DNA of 64,000 bases from UMGS1766 sp963597355 (GTDB taxonomy: Bacteria; Bacillota; Clostridia; Oscillospirales; Oscillospiraceae): contig CAVBPR010000002.1 in the NCBI GenBank assembly GCA_963597355.1, positions 310,001 through 374,000 on the forward strand, read 5' to 3'. This document shows, piece by piece, positions 1 through 8,291 of the stretch. A program made the position numbers and the translations under genes. Every line of letters starts with the position of its first letter. The first letter of the stretch is position 1. A model generated the notes under the pieces. That model ran no database searches, was not told the DNA's origin, and was given only the letters and a program-made list of their open reading frames with translations.

Positions 1-444
1 CCTCGGGGCGGGGAAGACAGCTGTTTTACTACGGATACAGCCGGATCGACGGACTGTGTTATTCGACAGGGAAAAGATTTTACTTTTGTAGCGTATGGTA
101 CGTTAATTTGTGAGGCAATGAAAGCGGCAGAGCGTCTTGCCGGCGAAGGGATTCAGTGTGAGATCGTGAAATTGAATCAGCTTATTCCGTTGGAAGCGGA
201 GAGCGTGTTATCTTCAGTGGAAAAAACCCGCCGTCTTTTGGTGATAGAAGATGTGATTCAGCCTAATTCGGTTGGGCGTGCACTGGCGCATCAACTGGCA
301 GAGCGCAACATAGCAACAGAGAGTATGTGTCTTCTAAGCTCCGGAATTGATTTTGTTCCTCACGGCAGCGTAGGTGAATTACGGGCATTGCTGGGAATTG
401 ATGCAGATTCGATTGTAAAAACAGTAAAAGGAGTGCTCGCATGA
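1..444 (+). CDS. dxs: 1-deoxy-D-xylulose-5-phosphate synthase, C-terminal part
   Basis: This is the last 147 codons of a gene that enters from the left edge, open from base 1. The product joins pyruvate and glyceraldehyde 3-phosphate to make DXP, the first step of the non-mevalonate isoprenoid route, in the cytoplasm. The visible piece starts with PRGGE, which resembles the RYPRG stretch of Dxs, and continues through the transketolase C-terminal domain (FVAYGTL, then the IEDV segment). The thiamine-binding and catalytic parts lie outside the window. Its TGA overlaps the next ATG by 4 bases (ATGA), so translation of tlyA is probably coupled. The gene order is the usual clostridial one. Other transketolase-like proteins share this domain, but the neighbours favour Dxs. 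Confidence 0.9.
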   Translation, partial: PRGGEDSCFTTDTAGSTDCVIRQGKDFTFVAYGTLICEAMKAAERLAGEGIQCEIVKLNQLIPLEAESVLSSVEKTRRLLVIEDVIQPNSVGRALAHQLAERNIATESMCLLSSGIDFVPHGSVGELRALLGIDADSIVKTVKGVLA

Positions 445-1247
445 AGGGCAAACGCTTAGATTTAAAGTTAGTAGAGTTGGGGTATTTTGAAAGCCGTCAA
501 AAGGCACAAGCCTGCATTATGAGCGGCATTGTGTACGTCAACGATAAAAAAGTCGACAAAGCCGGTTTCACAGTAGCAGATGATGCTACAGTTGAAGTGC
601 GGGGCAAGACACTAAGATATGTGAGCCGCGGCGGGCTAAAACTGGAAAAAGCGATTCATAGTTTTCCAATTGATCTGAACGGTGTCATTGCAATGGATTG
701 CGGCGCTTCCACCGGGGGATTTTCGGATTGCATGCTGCAAAATGGCGCCGAAAAGGTCTATGCAGTTGATGTGGGATATGGACAATTGGATTGGAAGTTG
801 CGAAATGATCCGCGTGTTGTATGTCTGGAGCGCACAAACGCACGATATATGACCCAGGAATTGATCCCGGATCCTCTTGATTTTGTTTCGATCGATGTTT
901 CTTTTATCTCTCTTGCGTTGATTTTGCCAACATTGCGAAAGCTGATGAAACCGACGGGCCAATTGGTTTGCCTGATCAAACCGCAATTTGAAGCGGGGAA
1001 AGAAAAGGTAGGAAAAAAAGGCGTTGTGCGGGATCCGGCCGTTCATCTGGAAGTGGTAGAGCGTTTTTATGACCAGGCGGAGCAATTTGACTTTTCAGTG
1101 CGAGGGATGACCTTTTCGCCGATTCGCGGGCCGGAGGGGAATATAGAGTATCTTGGCTGGCTTAGCGTTGGAGCGGGAAATTCAATTCCGATCGATTTCA
1201 AAGCGCTAGTAGAGCAATCCCACAAAGAGTTGGAGGCAAAATCATGA
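441..1247 (+). CDS. tlyA: TlyA family rRNA 2'-O-methyltransferase (hemolysin A family)
   Basis: This 268-residue protein has an S4 RNA-binding domain (about residues 3-60) followed by an FtsJ/RrmJ-like methyltransferase domain. The SAM-binding loop is DCGASTGGFSD near residue 86, and later come the SIDVSF and LIKPQFE segments. TlyA enzymes methylate ribose 2'-OH groups in 16S and/or 23S rRNA. Which sites are used here cannot be read from sequence. The start overlaps the end of dxs and the stop overlaps the start of nadK (both ATGA), placing it inside one operon. The old name hemolysin A reflects an early phenotype and does not imply a toxin. Confidence 0.93.
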   Translation: MKGKRLDLKLVELGYFESRQKAQACIMSGIVYVNDKKVDKAGFTVADDATVEVRGKTLRYVSRGGLKLEKAIHSFPIDLNGVIAMDCGASTGGFSDCMLQNGAEKVYAVDVGYGQLDWKLRNDPRVVCLERTNARYMTQELIPDPLDFVSIDVSFISLALILPTLRKLMKPTGQLVCLIKPQFEAGKEKVGKKGVVRDPAVHLEVVERFYDQAEQFDFSVRGMTFSPIRGPEGNIEYLGWLSVGAGNSIPIDFKALVEQSHKELEAKS

Positions 1248-2104
1248 AAGTAATCCTTAGTCCGAATCCATACCGTGATCGTGGCCTTAGAACCGCACAG
1301 GCGGCGGCACGGGTTTTGCAGGATGTTGGTGTAGACACTTGCTTTTGCCTTCCTTTTGAACCGGATCCACATTTTGAATTGCCTAAAAATCTTGTATATG
1401 CGGATATCGATTCAGAAATTACAACCGCGGATATGTTGATTTGTTTTGGCGGGGATGGAACTTTGCTCCATGCAGCAAAATTGGCGCATAACTGCGGCGT
1501 ACCTATTATGGGAGTGAATATGGGAAGCGTAGGGTTTATGGCCGAGCTGGAACATGGAGAATTAAAGCAACTTACAAGACTGGCGAAAAAGGATTATAAA
1601 ATAGAGCAGCGGATGATGCTCGATGTTTCTTTGATCCACGAAAAAAGAGAAATTTTTTCTGATGTTGCACTGAATGATGCAGCGATTACAAAGGGAGCGG
1701 TTGCCCGCGTAGTGGAACTGTCAGCTTATGCAGATGGAGAACTTATTTCTTCCATTTCCGGGGATGGAGTAGTTGTTTCCACGCCGACAGGATCTACTGC
1801 GTATTCCTTGTCTGCGGGCGGTCCGGTTGTGGAGCCAACAGCACAAAATATCATTATTACGCCTATTTGCGCCCATGCATTACAGTCGAAATCATTTGTT
1901 TTATCAAAGGATCGCGTTGTCGAAATTCGGATGGGAAAACAAGTGCGCAAGACATCCTATCTTTCCGTGGATGGAGGTCGAGCAGTTCGGCTTTCCAGCG
2001 GTGATATCATTCGCATTAAGATGGCCAAGCAGGGCGTTAAACTGGTTCGTATGACGCAGCGAAGCTTCTATCAAATTTTGCTTTCCAAATTAGGCGAGTC
2101 TTAA
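1244..2104 (+). CDS. nadK: NAD kinase
   Basis: This 286-residue cytoplasmic enzyme phosphorylates NAD to NADP using ATP or polyphosphate. The hallmark GGDGT motif is at residues 69-73, followed by NMGSVGFMAE and the second signature TPTGSTAYSLSAGGP in the C-terminal beta domain. Its length is normal for the bacterial family. It starts 4 bases inside tlyA and ends 13 bases before argR, so it is a middle gene of the dxs-tlyA-nadK-argR-recN operon, a very common arrangement in Firmicutes. Nothing looks truncated or unusual. Confidence 0.96.
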   Translation: MKVILSPNPYRDRGLRTAQAAARVLQDVGVDTCFCLPFEPDPHFELPKNLVYADIDSEITTADMLICFGGDGTLLHAAKLAHNCGVPIMGVNMGSVGFMAELEHGELKQLTRLAKKDYKIEQRMMLDVSLIHEKREIFSDVALNDAAITKGAVARVVELSAYADGELISSISGDGVVVSTPTGSTAYSLSAGGPVVEPTAQNIIITPICAHALQSKSFVLSKDRVVEIRMGKQVRKTSYLSVDGGRAVRLSSGDIIRIKMAKQGVKLVRMTQRSFYQILLSKLGES

Positions 2105-2117
2105 GGAGTAAGCATGT

Positions 2118-2570
2118 ATGAAAGAGCAGCGACAAAAAGCTATTTTATCTCTGATTGAGAATGAAGATTTGGAAGTCCAGGAAGAGCTGTTAGAACGTTT
2201 GCACCAGCTCGGTTTTTCCTGCACACAGGCAACAATCTCAAGGGATATCAAAGAACTGCATCTGATTAAGGAGCGCACCGCAAATGGCACTTACAAGTAT
2301 GTTGTCTCCATTCATCGTGGGCGCACTGATTTAACCAGTCGATTAAAGAATATTTTTCGTGAAGGTGTTATTTCTTACGACCTTGCACAAAATTTGATTG
2401 TGTTAAAGACGATGCCAGGCCTGGCCAGTGCAGCAGCGTCAGCGCTGGATGGCATGAATATTCCCAACATGGTTGGCTCCATTGCAGGCGACGACACAGC
2501 GGTGTTGATTATGCGAACAAATGAGTATGCACAAGAATTCTGCGACGAGATTCGTTTGATGCTGAAATAA
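2118..2570 (+). CDS. argR: Arginine repressor ArgR
   Basis: This 150-residue transcription regulator has an N-terminal winged helix (residues 1-70, including TQATISRDIKELHL) and a C-terminal arginine-binding and hexamerisation domain with the GDDTAVLI stretch. In the family it binds arginine and represses biosynthesis genes or activates catabolic ones. The AAGGAG ribosome site before the ATG suits this start. It sits between nadK and recN with short gaps of 13 and 12 bases. The neighbours are not arginine genes; this genomic position is conserved in many clostridia and probably reflects operon history more than function. Confidence 0.95.
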   Translation: MKEQRQKAILSLIENEDLEVQEELLERLHQLGFSCTQATISRDIKELHLIKERTANGTYKYVVSIHRGRTDLTSRLKNIFREGVISYDLAQNLIVLKTMPGLASAAASALDGMNIPNMVGSIAGDDTAVLIMRTNEYAQEFCDEIRLMLK

Positions 2571-2582
2571 GAAGGTGGTTTT

Positions 2583-4298
2583 ATGTTATCGCTTCTCCAT
2601 ATTGAAAATATAGCTCTGATTGAATCTGCCGATGTCTGTTTTGGCGCCGGATTCAATGTGCTAACCGGTGAGACTGGAGCAGGTAAATCCATTATCATCG
2701 ATTCGATCAGCGCAGTATTGGGAGAGCGAATGAGCCGTGATCTTATTCGGACAGGAGTCAAAAATGCATATGTAAGTGCCGTCTTTTCCGGTTTGCCAGA
2801 TCTGGAATGGTTTCATGAAAGAGGAGTTGGGCCGGATAAAAACGGGGAGCTGCTGCTGGAGCGGGAAATTCAAATGGACGGACGGAATATATGCCGTATT
2901 AATTCACGCCCCTTTACCGTAACACAACTTCATGAATTAGGACAGCAACTGCTGAATATTCATGGTCAACACGACGGACAGCAACTTCTAAATGAGGAGT
3001 ATCATCTAAATTATCTGGATCGATTTGGGGCGTTGCAATCTTTATTAGATCAATATCAAACTGCATACCATGCATTCAGTTCAACGCAGCGCGAAATAAA
3101 TGCGCTTCAAATGGATGATGCAGAGAAAAGCAGACGTATAGATCTGCTGTCATACCAGATAAGTGAACTGGAACAGGCAAAACTGAAACCGGGTGAAGAT
3201 AACGAATTAAGCGAAAAAAAGAATATGTTTCGTTCCGCAGGCAAGATGATATCCTCGCTTGATTCAACGGAATATGCTTTAGATGGCGGCGGAGAACAGG
3301 AGGGCGCAATCAGTCAGCTGGCTTCTGCGGCGGATGCGATTGCTCAAGCTGCGAGATATTGCGATGCTGAGAGCAATCAGGGGAAAATATTGTCAAATTT
3401 GGCCGATCGACTGAATCAGATGCGCTATGATGCTTACGATGCTTTGGAGATATGCAGAGATATTAAAGCGGATCTGGATATTTCTCCAGATGAAATTGAT
3501 CGCATGGAAAGTCGTTTGGATTTGCTTTATCGTTTAGGGAAAAAATATGGCAGCTCTGTCGATGAAATGCTTGCATTTTTAGAAAAATGCCGCACGGAAT
3601 TAGATCAAATTCAATGTTCAACGGATCGCATTGCTCATTTGGAGAAAAGATTGTCACAGCAGAGAAAGGATGCAGAGCAACAGGGGAAGTTATTGACAGA
3701 AGCCAGAAAACGGGTAGCGGATCAACTTCAACTGCGGATTCAGCAGGAGCTTTTCGACTTAGATATGCCAAAAGTTCGGTTCGAAGTGCAAATTACTCCC
3801 AAAGAGAATGAAGCAGGCATGGATAACACAGGGATGGATCAAGTGCGTTTTCTCATGTCTGCAAATGTGGGGGAGGACTTAAAACCGATCAATAAAATTG
3901 CATCTGGCGGTGAATTGGCGCGTATTATGCTTGCCTTAAAAAGTGTATTAGCGGAATCAGATGATGTCACCACGATGATATTTGATGAAGTAGACACCGG
4001 CGTCTCGGGTCGAGCGGCGACAAAAGTTGCCCGAAAAATGGCGCAGGTTGCACGGCAGAAACAAATTTTATGCGTTACGCATCTCCCTCAGATTGCTGCG
4101 ATGGCAGATATCCATTTCTTTGTTGAGAAAAAGGAACGTGGAGAAAGAACTTATACGAGTATCTCAAATTTATCTGAGGATGGCAGAGCTTCAGAGATCG
4201 CACGTCTTACAAAAGGAGAGACAATCACAGAAACAGCGTTGAATAGCGCAAAAGAGCTTCTCAAAGAGAGCAAAGAACTTAAGCAAAGCTTTGAATAA
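2583..4298 (+). CDS. recN: DNA repair protein RecN
   Basis: This 571-residue SMC-like ATPase acts early in double-strand break repair by holding DNA ends together. The Walker A motif (GETGAGKS) is near residue 30. Long coiled-coil arms fill roughly residues 150-380. The C-terminal half carries the ABC signature (ASGGELARIML), Walker B (MIFDEVDTGVSG) and the H-loop region (VTHLPQIAAMAD). The length matches the family. It is the last gene of the operon and is followed by a strong hairpin. No SOS-type box was seen directly upstream, so it is probably transcribed with argR. Confidence 0.96.
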   Translation: MLSLLHIENIALIESADVCFGAGFNVLTGETGAGKSIIIDSISAVLGERMSRDLIRTGVKNAYVSAVFSGLPDLEWFHERGVGPDKNGELLLEREIQMDGRNICRINSRPFTVTQLHELGQQLLNIHGQHDGQQLLNEEYHLNYLDRFGALQSLLDQYQTAYHAFSSTQREINALQMDDAEKSRRIDLLSYQISELEQAKLKPGEDNELSEKKNMFRSAGKMISSLDSTEYALDGGGEQEGAISQLASAADAIAQAARYCDAESNQGKILSNLADRLNQMRYDAYDALEICRDIKADLDISPDEIDRMESRLDLLYRLGKKYGSSVDEMLAFLEKCRTELDQIQCSTDRIAHLEKRLSQQRKDAEQQGKLLTEARKRVADQLQLRIQQELFDLDMPKVRFEVQITPKENEAGMDNTGMDQVRFLMSANVGEDLKPINKIASGGELARIMLALKSVLAESDDVTTMIFDEVDTGVSGRAATKVARKMAQVARQKQILCVTHLPQIAAMADIHFFVEKKERGERTYTSISNLSEDGRASEIARLTKGETITETALNSAKELLKESKELKQSFE

Positions 4299-4312
4299 AA
4301 TTGAAATCGAAA

Positions 4313-4346
4313 AACACCGACATCAACCCAAGTTGATGTCGGTGTT
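4313..4346. terminator. Bidirectional terminator between recN and gap
   Basis: A perfect 15-base-pair stem (4313-4327 with 4332-4346) has a 4-base loop. T-rich sequence follows on both strands: CTGCTTTT on plus and a T run on minus. It lies between two convergent genes, so it probably ends both transcripts. Confidence 0.9.
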
Positions 4347-4375
4347 CTGCTTTTATAAACTTAGTGCAATTTTGA

Positions 4376-5389
4376 TTACTTGTGGTCAACAGTGGACATA
4401 TAGGTAATCAAATCCAGTACCTTGTTGGAGTAGCCGATTTCATTGTCATACCAAGAAACAACCTTGACAAAGGTGTCTGTTAGAGCGATGCCTGCACCAG
4501 CGTCAAAGATAGAAGTATGAGTATCTCCCAGGAAATCGGAGGAAACGACTGCGTCCTCAGTATAGCCCAGAATGCCCTTCAACTCGCCTTCGGAAGCGGT
4601 TTTCATAGCGGCACAAATTTCATCATAAGTTGCCGGTTTGGCCAGGTTGACAGTCAGGTCAACTACAGAAACGTCCAGTGTAGGAACGCGCATGCTCATG
4701 CCAGTCAACTTTCCATTCAAGCTCGGGATGACCTTGCCAACTGCCTTTGCTGCACCGGTAGAAGAGGGGATGATATTGCCTGCTGCAGCACGACCACCGC
4801 GCCAATCCTTCTTGGAAGGACCGTCAACCGTCTTCTGGGTAGCAGTAGTGGAATGAACTGTGGTCATCAGACCTTCGGTAATACCAAAGTTGTCGTGCAG
4901 AACCTTGGCGATGGGAGCCAGGCAGTTCGTAGTGCAGGATGCATTGGAGACAAAATTCATGCTGGTGTCATAGGTGGTGTTGTTAACACCCATAACGAAC
5001 ATCGGGGTGTCGTCCTTGGACGGAGCGGACATGACAACTTTTTTAGCACCGGCATCCAAGTGGCCCTGAGCTTTTTCCTTTGTCAGGAACAGGCCGGTAG
5101 ATTCCACAACATATTCAACACCTAACTCACCCCAAGGAATTTCTTCCGGCTTGAACTTGGCATAGACCATGATCTTTTTGCCGTTTACAGTGATGGATTC
5201 CTCGTCATATTCAATCGAACCGGTGAATTGACCATGCATAGTATCATACTTCAGCATGTAAGCCATATAATCAGGGGTCATGCCGGGATCGTTAATCCCC
5301 AGGAATTCAATATCCTCGCGATCAATACCGGCGCGGAAGACCAGACGACCAATACGGCCAAAACCATTGATGCCAACTTTGATGCTCAT
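4376..5389 (-). CDS. gap: Glyceraldehyde-3-phosphate dehydrogenase, type I
   Basis: This 337-residue glycolytic enzyme oxidises glyceraldehyde 3-phosphate to 1,3-bisphosphoglycerate with NAD. The Rossmann start KVGINGFGRIGR is at the N-terminus, the active-site SNASCTTNC carries the catalytic cysteine, and WYDNEIGYSNKV is close to the C-terminus. The chosen ATG at 5389 has AAAGGAG at a good distance. An in-frame ATG 10 codons upstream would add a tail not seen in the family and would bury this ribosome site. A TATAAT box on the minus strand (5443-5448) may serve as its -10, but the -35 is weak. The gene stands alone, convergent with recN. Confidence 0.97.
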   Translation of the reverse strand: MSIKVGINGFGRIGRLVFRAGIDREDIEFLGINDPGMTPDYMAYMLKYDTMHGQFTGSIEYDEESITVNGKKIMVYAKFKPEEIPWGELGVEYVVESTGLFLTKEKAQGHLDAGAKKVVMSAPSKDDTPMFVMGVNNTTYDTSMNFVSNASCTTNCLAPIAKVLHDNFGITEGLMTTVHSTTATQKTVDGPSKKDWRGGRAAAGNIIPSSTGAAKAVGKVIPSLNGKLTGMSMRVPTLDVSVVDLTVNLAKPATYDEICAAMKTASEGELKGILGYTEDAVVSSDFLGDTHTSIFDAGAGIALTDTFVKVVSWYDNEIGYSNKVLDLITYMSTVDHK

Positions 5390-5652
5390 GAATGAACACT
5401 CCTTTTCGTTGCGTTTCATATTTACGCCTGAATTACTCCGTAATTATAATCCCAATTGTTGCGTTTTAAAAGAGGGAAACGGAAAATTCAGCGTTTTCAC
5501 GGTAAGAAAAAGCAATATAAAGAAAATACTACCGTTTGAATCGTCAAAACGACGGAGCTATGGATAAATAGTTAAAATAGCAGAACAATATCAAGGAAAA
5601 AGGGACTTTTTCAAAAGTTTTCGGTAAAAATTGTTTCAATTCGTTGTGACAT

Positions 5653-7119
5653 TCAGTTTCTGGAGGAACTTCTCATTTCCTCTAACATGGCATTTTTTAT
5701 ATTCCATAATTTGGGCGATAGATCAACATAATAGCGATGAGGATTTTCAAAGCGCTTTACCTCATCCCATAGGTGAGAAAGTTGATCGGCACAATAGGAG
5801 CGCACGTCATCAATATTTGGCACCTGATAGACCAGCTCACCATGCTGGAAGATTGGCTGCAGAATACTGCGGGCAGTGAAGTTGGTAAAATACTTCTTTT
5901 TCCATGTGTTATCGGGATCAAATAATTCAATTGGCTTGCTGTCGTCAATTTCTTCGTCGTATAGGCACATCACGTCGGCAAACGCTTCACCGCTGGCGTT
6001 ATCATAGAGACGGTAAACCTTTTTGAAATGGGGAGTGGTAATCTTTGCAGCATTCTCACTGATTTTAATTTTGGGAATAATATTGCCTTGCTCATCCTCA
6101 ATTGCTGCAAGTTTATACACGCATCCAAAGACAGGATCACTTTTAGCGGTAATCATGCGCTCGCCAACGCCAAAAGAATCCAGTTTTGCTCCTTGCACCA
6201 GGAGATCACGAATCAAATATTCATCCAGAGAGTTGGACGCTACGATTTTGCACTCAGTTAGTCCGGCATCATCCAACATCTTTCGTGCTTTCCGGGAAAG
6301 GTAGGCCAAGTCACCAGAGTCGATCCGGATTCCGCATTTTGTGATTCCCTTAGGCAACAAAACTTCCTTAAATACCTTAATGGCGTTTGGAACGCCGGAG
6401 TGCAGAACGTTATAGGTATCTACCAGTAGAGTCGCATTGTTTGGGTATAGTTCGCAATAGGCCTTAAATGCCGTGTATTCATCCGGAAACATTTGCACCC
6501 AGGAGTGGGCCATCGTTCCGGTAGCCGGAATAGCGTAATCGCGATCTGCCTGCACGCAAGCGGTACCGGCACATCCACCAATGTAGGAAGCGCGAGCACC
6601 CATAATGGCACCAGAAGCTCCTTGCGCCCGGCGAGAACCAAATTCCGCTACAGGTCGACCTTCTGCAGCGCGCACAATTCGATTTGCCTTTGTTGCAATT
6701 AAGGATTGATGATTAAGTTCCAGTAAAAGGTACGTCTCCAGGAACTGGGCCTGGATTGCAGGTGCCCGGACGGTTAAAATTGGCTCACCGGGGAAAATCG
6801 GTGTCCCCTCTGGAACAGCCCAGATATCGCCGGAGAAGTGGAAGTTTCGTAAATAATCCAAAAAAGGTTCTACAAAACCGCCCTTGCTGCGCAGATATTG
6901 AATATCCTCCTCTGTAAAGTGAAGCGTTTGAATATATTCAATAATTTGTTCCAGACCTGCAGCAATTGCAAAACCTCCGCCATCAGGTACACGGCGGAAG
7001 AAAATGTCAAAATAAGTGATACGATCCTTTAAATCGGTCTGGAAATAACCATTTGCCATGGAAAGTTCATAAAAATCGCATAACATAGTATAATTAATGC
7101 GCTTGGAAGGCGTGTTCAT
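5653..7119 (-). CDS. pncB: Nicotinate phosphoribosyltransferase
   Basis: This 488-residue enzyme of the Preiss-Handler NAD salvage path joins nicotinate to PRPP. The N-terminal stretch LCDFYELSMANGYF, the FGSRRAQG region that carries the phosphoribosyl-site residues, and the later RIDSGDLAYLSRKAR are all typical. Length is normal for the long form of the family. It has its own sigma-A promoter (7176-7204). It lies upstream of gap on the same strand with a 263-base gap between them, so the two genes are probably separate units, although both touch NAD metabolism. Confidence 0.95.
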   Translation of the reverse strand: MNTPSKRINYTMLCDFYELSMANGYFQTDLKDRITYFDIFFRRVPDGGGFAIAAGLEQIIEYIQTLHFTEEDIQYLRSKGGFVEPFLDYLRNFHFSGDIWAVPEGTPIFPGEPILTVRAPAIQAQFLETYLLLELNHQSLIATKANRIVRAAEGRPVAEFGSRRAQGASGAIMGARASYIGGCAGTACVQADRDYAIPATGTMAHSWVQMFPDEYTAFKAYCELYPNNATLLVDTYNVLHSGVPNAIKVFKEVLLPKGITKCGIRIDSGDLAYLSRKARKMLDDAGLTECKIVASNSLDEYLIRDLLVQGAKLDSFGVGERMITAKSDPVFGCVYKLAAIEDEQGNIIPKIKISENAAKITTPHFKKVYRLYDNASGEAFADVMCLYDEEIDDSKPIELFDPDNTWKKKYFTNFTARSILQPIFQHGELVYQVPNIDDVRSYCADQLSHLWDEVKRFENPHRYYVDLSPKLWNIKNAMLEEMRSSSRN

Positions 7120-7175
7120 AAAATTTCCTCGTTTCTAGTTTAAAATATAAGTAAAATAAGCAGTTGATTGATGGT

Positions 7176-7204
7176 ATTATAGTCTTGACACCTGTAAAAA
7201 GCAA
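7176..7204 (-). promoter_or_regulatory. pncB: Sigma-A type promoter for pncB
   Basis: On the minus strand, TTGCTT (7199-7204), a 17-base spacer and TATAAT (7176-7181) lie about 57 bases before the pncB start. The -10 is a perfect consensus match. Confidence 0.7.
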
Positions 7205-7325
7205 GTGTTATGTCCGTAAACTTGGATCGATGATGTTTCGGGTTTCAGTTGTCCGTCCATAATTTACCCTACTTTTATTTGATCTGCTGGAGTACTGCAT
7301 ATAAGGAAAAGAAAGGAATATCAAA

Positions 7326-7607
7326 ATGAAATCAATAAAAGAATATACCGATTATTTACTGAACTGTCGTATCACAGACGATACCTTCGATCCTGAAAAT
7401 CACGAGGATCACTTAAAAGCATCCTGGGAATTATTTGAAAACTGCCCCTGGGAGGATATATATCCGGTTTGGATGCGGCATCTCCATGGAGGCTGTCATA
7501 CGCCCGCAGATGTGATCAATTTTGTCAACTTAAAGGAAGGGGGTGATACAAAGTGGGCAAAAACAAGAAAAAGCCCAAGACAAATATCGATTACGCAGAA
7601 AAGTTAA
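7326..7607 (+). CDS. Small protein of unknown function, probably a truncated mobile-element gene
   Basis: This 93-residue reading frame is preceded by a good ribosome site (AAAGAAAGGA). Residues 1-70 are acidic and aromatic, with a CPWEDIYPVW segment and an ADVINFVNL segment. From memory it resembles short accessory proteins found on clostridial conjugative elements, which I cannot confirm. From about residue 71 (KEGGDTKW) the composition turns basic, and the bases there are the ribosome site and start of the next small gene. The tail therefore looks like read-through after a deletion that removed the true C-terminus. Function unknown. Confidence 0.45.
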   Translation: MKSIKEYTDYLLNCRITDDTFDPENHEDHLKASWELFENCPWEDIYPVWMRHLHGGCHTPADVINFVNLKEGGDTKWAKTRKSPRQISITQKS

Positions 7608-7672
7608 TCGACTTTGCCTTGGGCATCTTGGAAGGTGCGGTTTTACTGATACTGGCTAAATACATAAAGTAA
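7553..7672 (+). CDS. 39-residue single-pass membrane peptide, unknown function
   Basis: A GTG start at 7553 follows GGAAGGGGG at about 10 bases, a strong ribosome site. The 39 residues begin with a lysine-rich stretch (GKNKKKPK), then an amphipathic part and a hydrophobic helix (about residues 21-35), ending KYIK. It overlaps the tail of the preceding frame by 55 bases in another frame. The pattern fits a small membrane peptide from a mobile element. No family is recognised. A role such as a toxin or holin-like peptide would be a guess. Confidence 0.45.
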   Translation: MGKNKKKPKTNIDYAEKLIDFALGILEGAVLLILAKYIK

Positions 7673-7684
7673 AACCTCACACCG

Positions 7685-7709
7685 CTGGGAGGCGGAAACG
7701 CCCTCCCAG
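7685..7709 (+). other. GC-rich hairpin between two small genes
   Basis: CTGGGAGGCG (7685-7694) pairs with 7699-7709 (one bulged C) around a GAAA tetraloop. No T run follows, so it is not a typical intrinsic terminator. It could be an RNA-stabilising hairpin or a processing site. Confidence 0.4.
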
Positions 7710-7777
7710 TTAATGCCCATTATAACTTTTCTGAGTTCACCCGTCAACAGAAAATCGAAAAAATGGAGGATCAAATC

Positions 7778-7885
7778 ATGAGCACAGTTTTAACAATCTT
7801 GGGGATCGGCATCATCGCCCTTTCCACCGTCCGTTTTCTGCTGTTCTGCGTCAAAGTGCGGAAGGAAAACCACGATGGAGAATGA
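7778..7885 (+). CDS. 35-residue membrane peptide, unknown function
   Basis: An ATG at 7778 follows GGAGG at 8 bases. The 35-residue product is one hydrophobic segment (about residues 4-24, LTILGIGIIALSTVRFLLF) with a short charged tail. Its end overlaps the ATG of the following HTH remnant in another frame (coordinates 7875-7885). Such tiny membrane genes are frequent between the accessory genes of integrative elements. No function can be assigned. Confidence 0.4.
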   Translation: MSTVLTILGIGIIALSTVRFLLFCVKVRKENHDGE

Positions 7886-8045
7886 ATACCTTTCCGTTAC
7901 CGAATACGCCGCCAAAGTTGGGCGTAACATCTCCGGGTTAGCCGCCGGGAAACTCCCCGGAATGAAAATATGTATACTACGATGCAGTCAGCAAGAAGAT
8001 TCCCGATCCTTTGGATTTTGTCAGCTATCTTTATTACCGAGTTGA
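7875..8045 (+). pseudogene. Degraded excisionase-like helix-turn-helix gene
   Basis: The frame opens MENEYLSVTEYAAKVGRN, the way small excisionase/MerR-type HTH proteins begin, and then reaches LAAGKLPGMKI, which normally closes the HTH. The usual arginine-rich recognition part between them (of the type RIRRM) is missing. After MKI the frame runs into unrelated sequence to a stop at 8043-8045. A small internal deletion plus loss of frame fits this well. It suggests the region once carried an integrated element. Confidence 0.5.
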
Positions 8046-8214
8046 CATAGATTTGTATTGGGATGAGGCCGGTGAACTTTTTGAAGGCCTGGCAATCAGC
8101 ATTCTCTCAAATCATGGCCTGGTCAATATGTTGAAAGACCCGTATTATGATCCTACAAAAGATGAACGGATACTAAACCGGATAACCGCTTTGAAGAATA
8201 ACACAGCGCAGTGA
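7963..8214 (+). pseudogene. Fragment of an unknown protein, no proper start
   Basis: This 83-codon frame follows an in-frame TGA (7960-7962), begins KYVYYDAVSKKIPD and has no ATG near its start; the first alternative start is TTG at 8011 without a ribosome site. It is acidic and aromatic, with DIDLYWDEAGELFEGL in the middle. It overlaps the broken HTH frame just before it, so it looks like the 3' end of a gene whose front was lost. I do not recognise the family. Confidence 0.4.
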
Positions 8215-8243
8215 ATCACTTATAAATGAATGCGAAAAATAAT

Positions 8244-8270
8244 GCCCATCGATTTTGAAAATCGATGGGC
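8244..8270 (-). terminator. Terminator downstream of truA
   Basis: A perfect inverted repeat of 13 bases per arm (8244-8256 and 8258-8270) is followed on the minus strand by ATTATTTTT. It lies just past the truA stop and also faces the small-gene remnants coming from the left. Confidence 0.8.
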
Positions 8271-8291
8271 GCTGTTCGTCTGTATTTTTAT

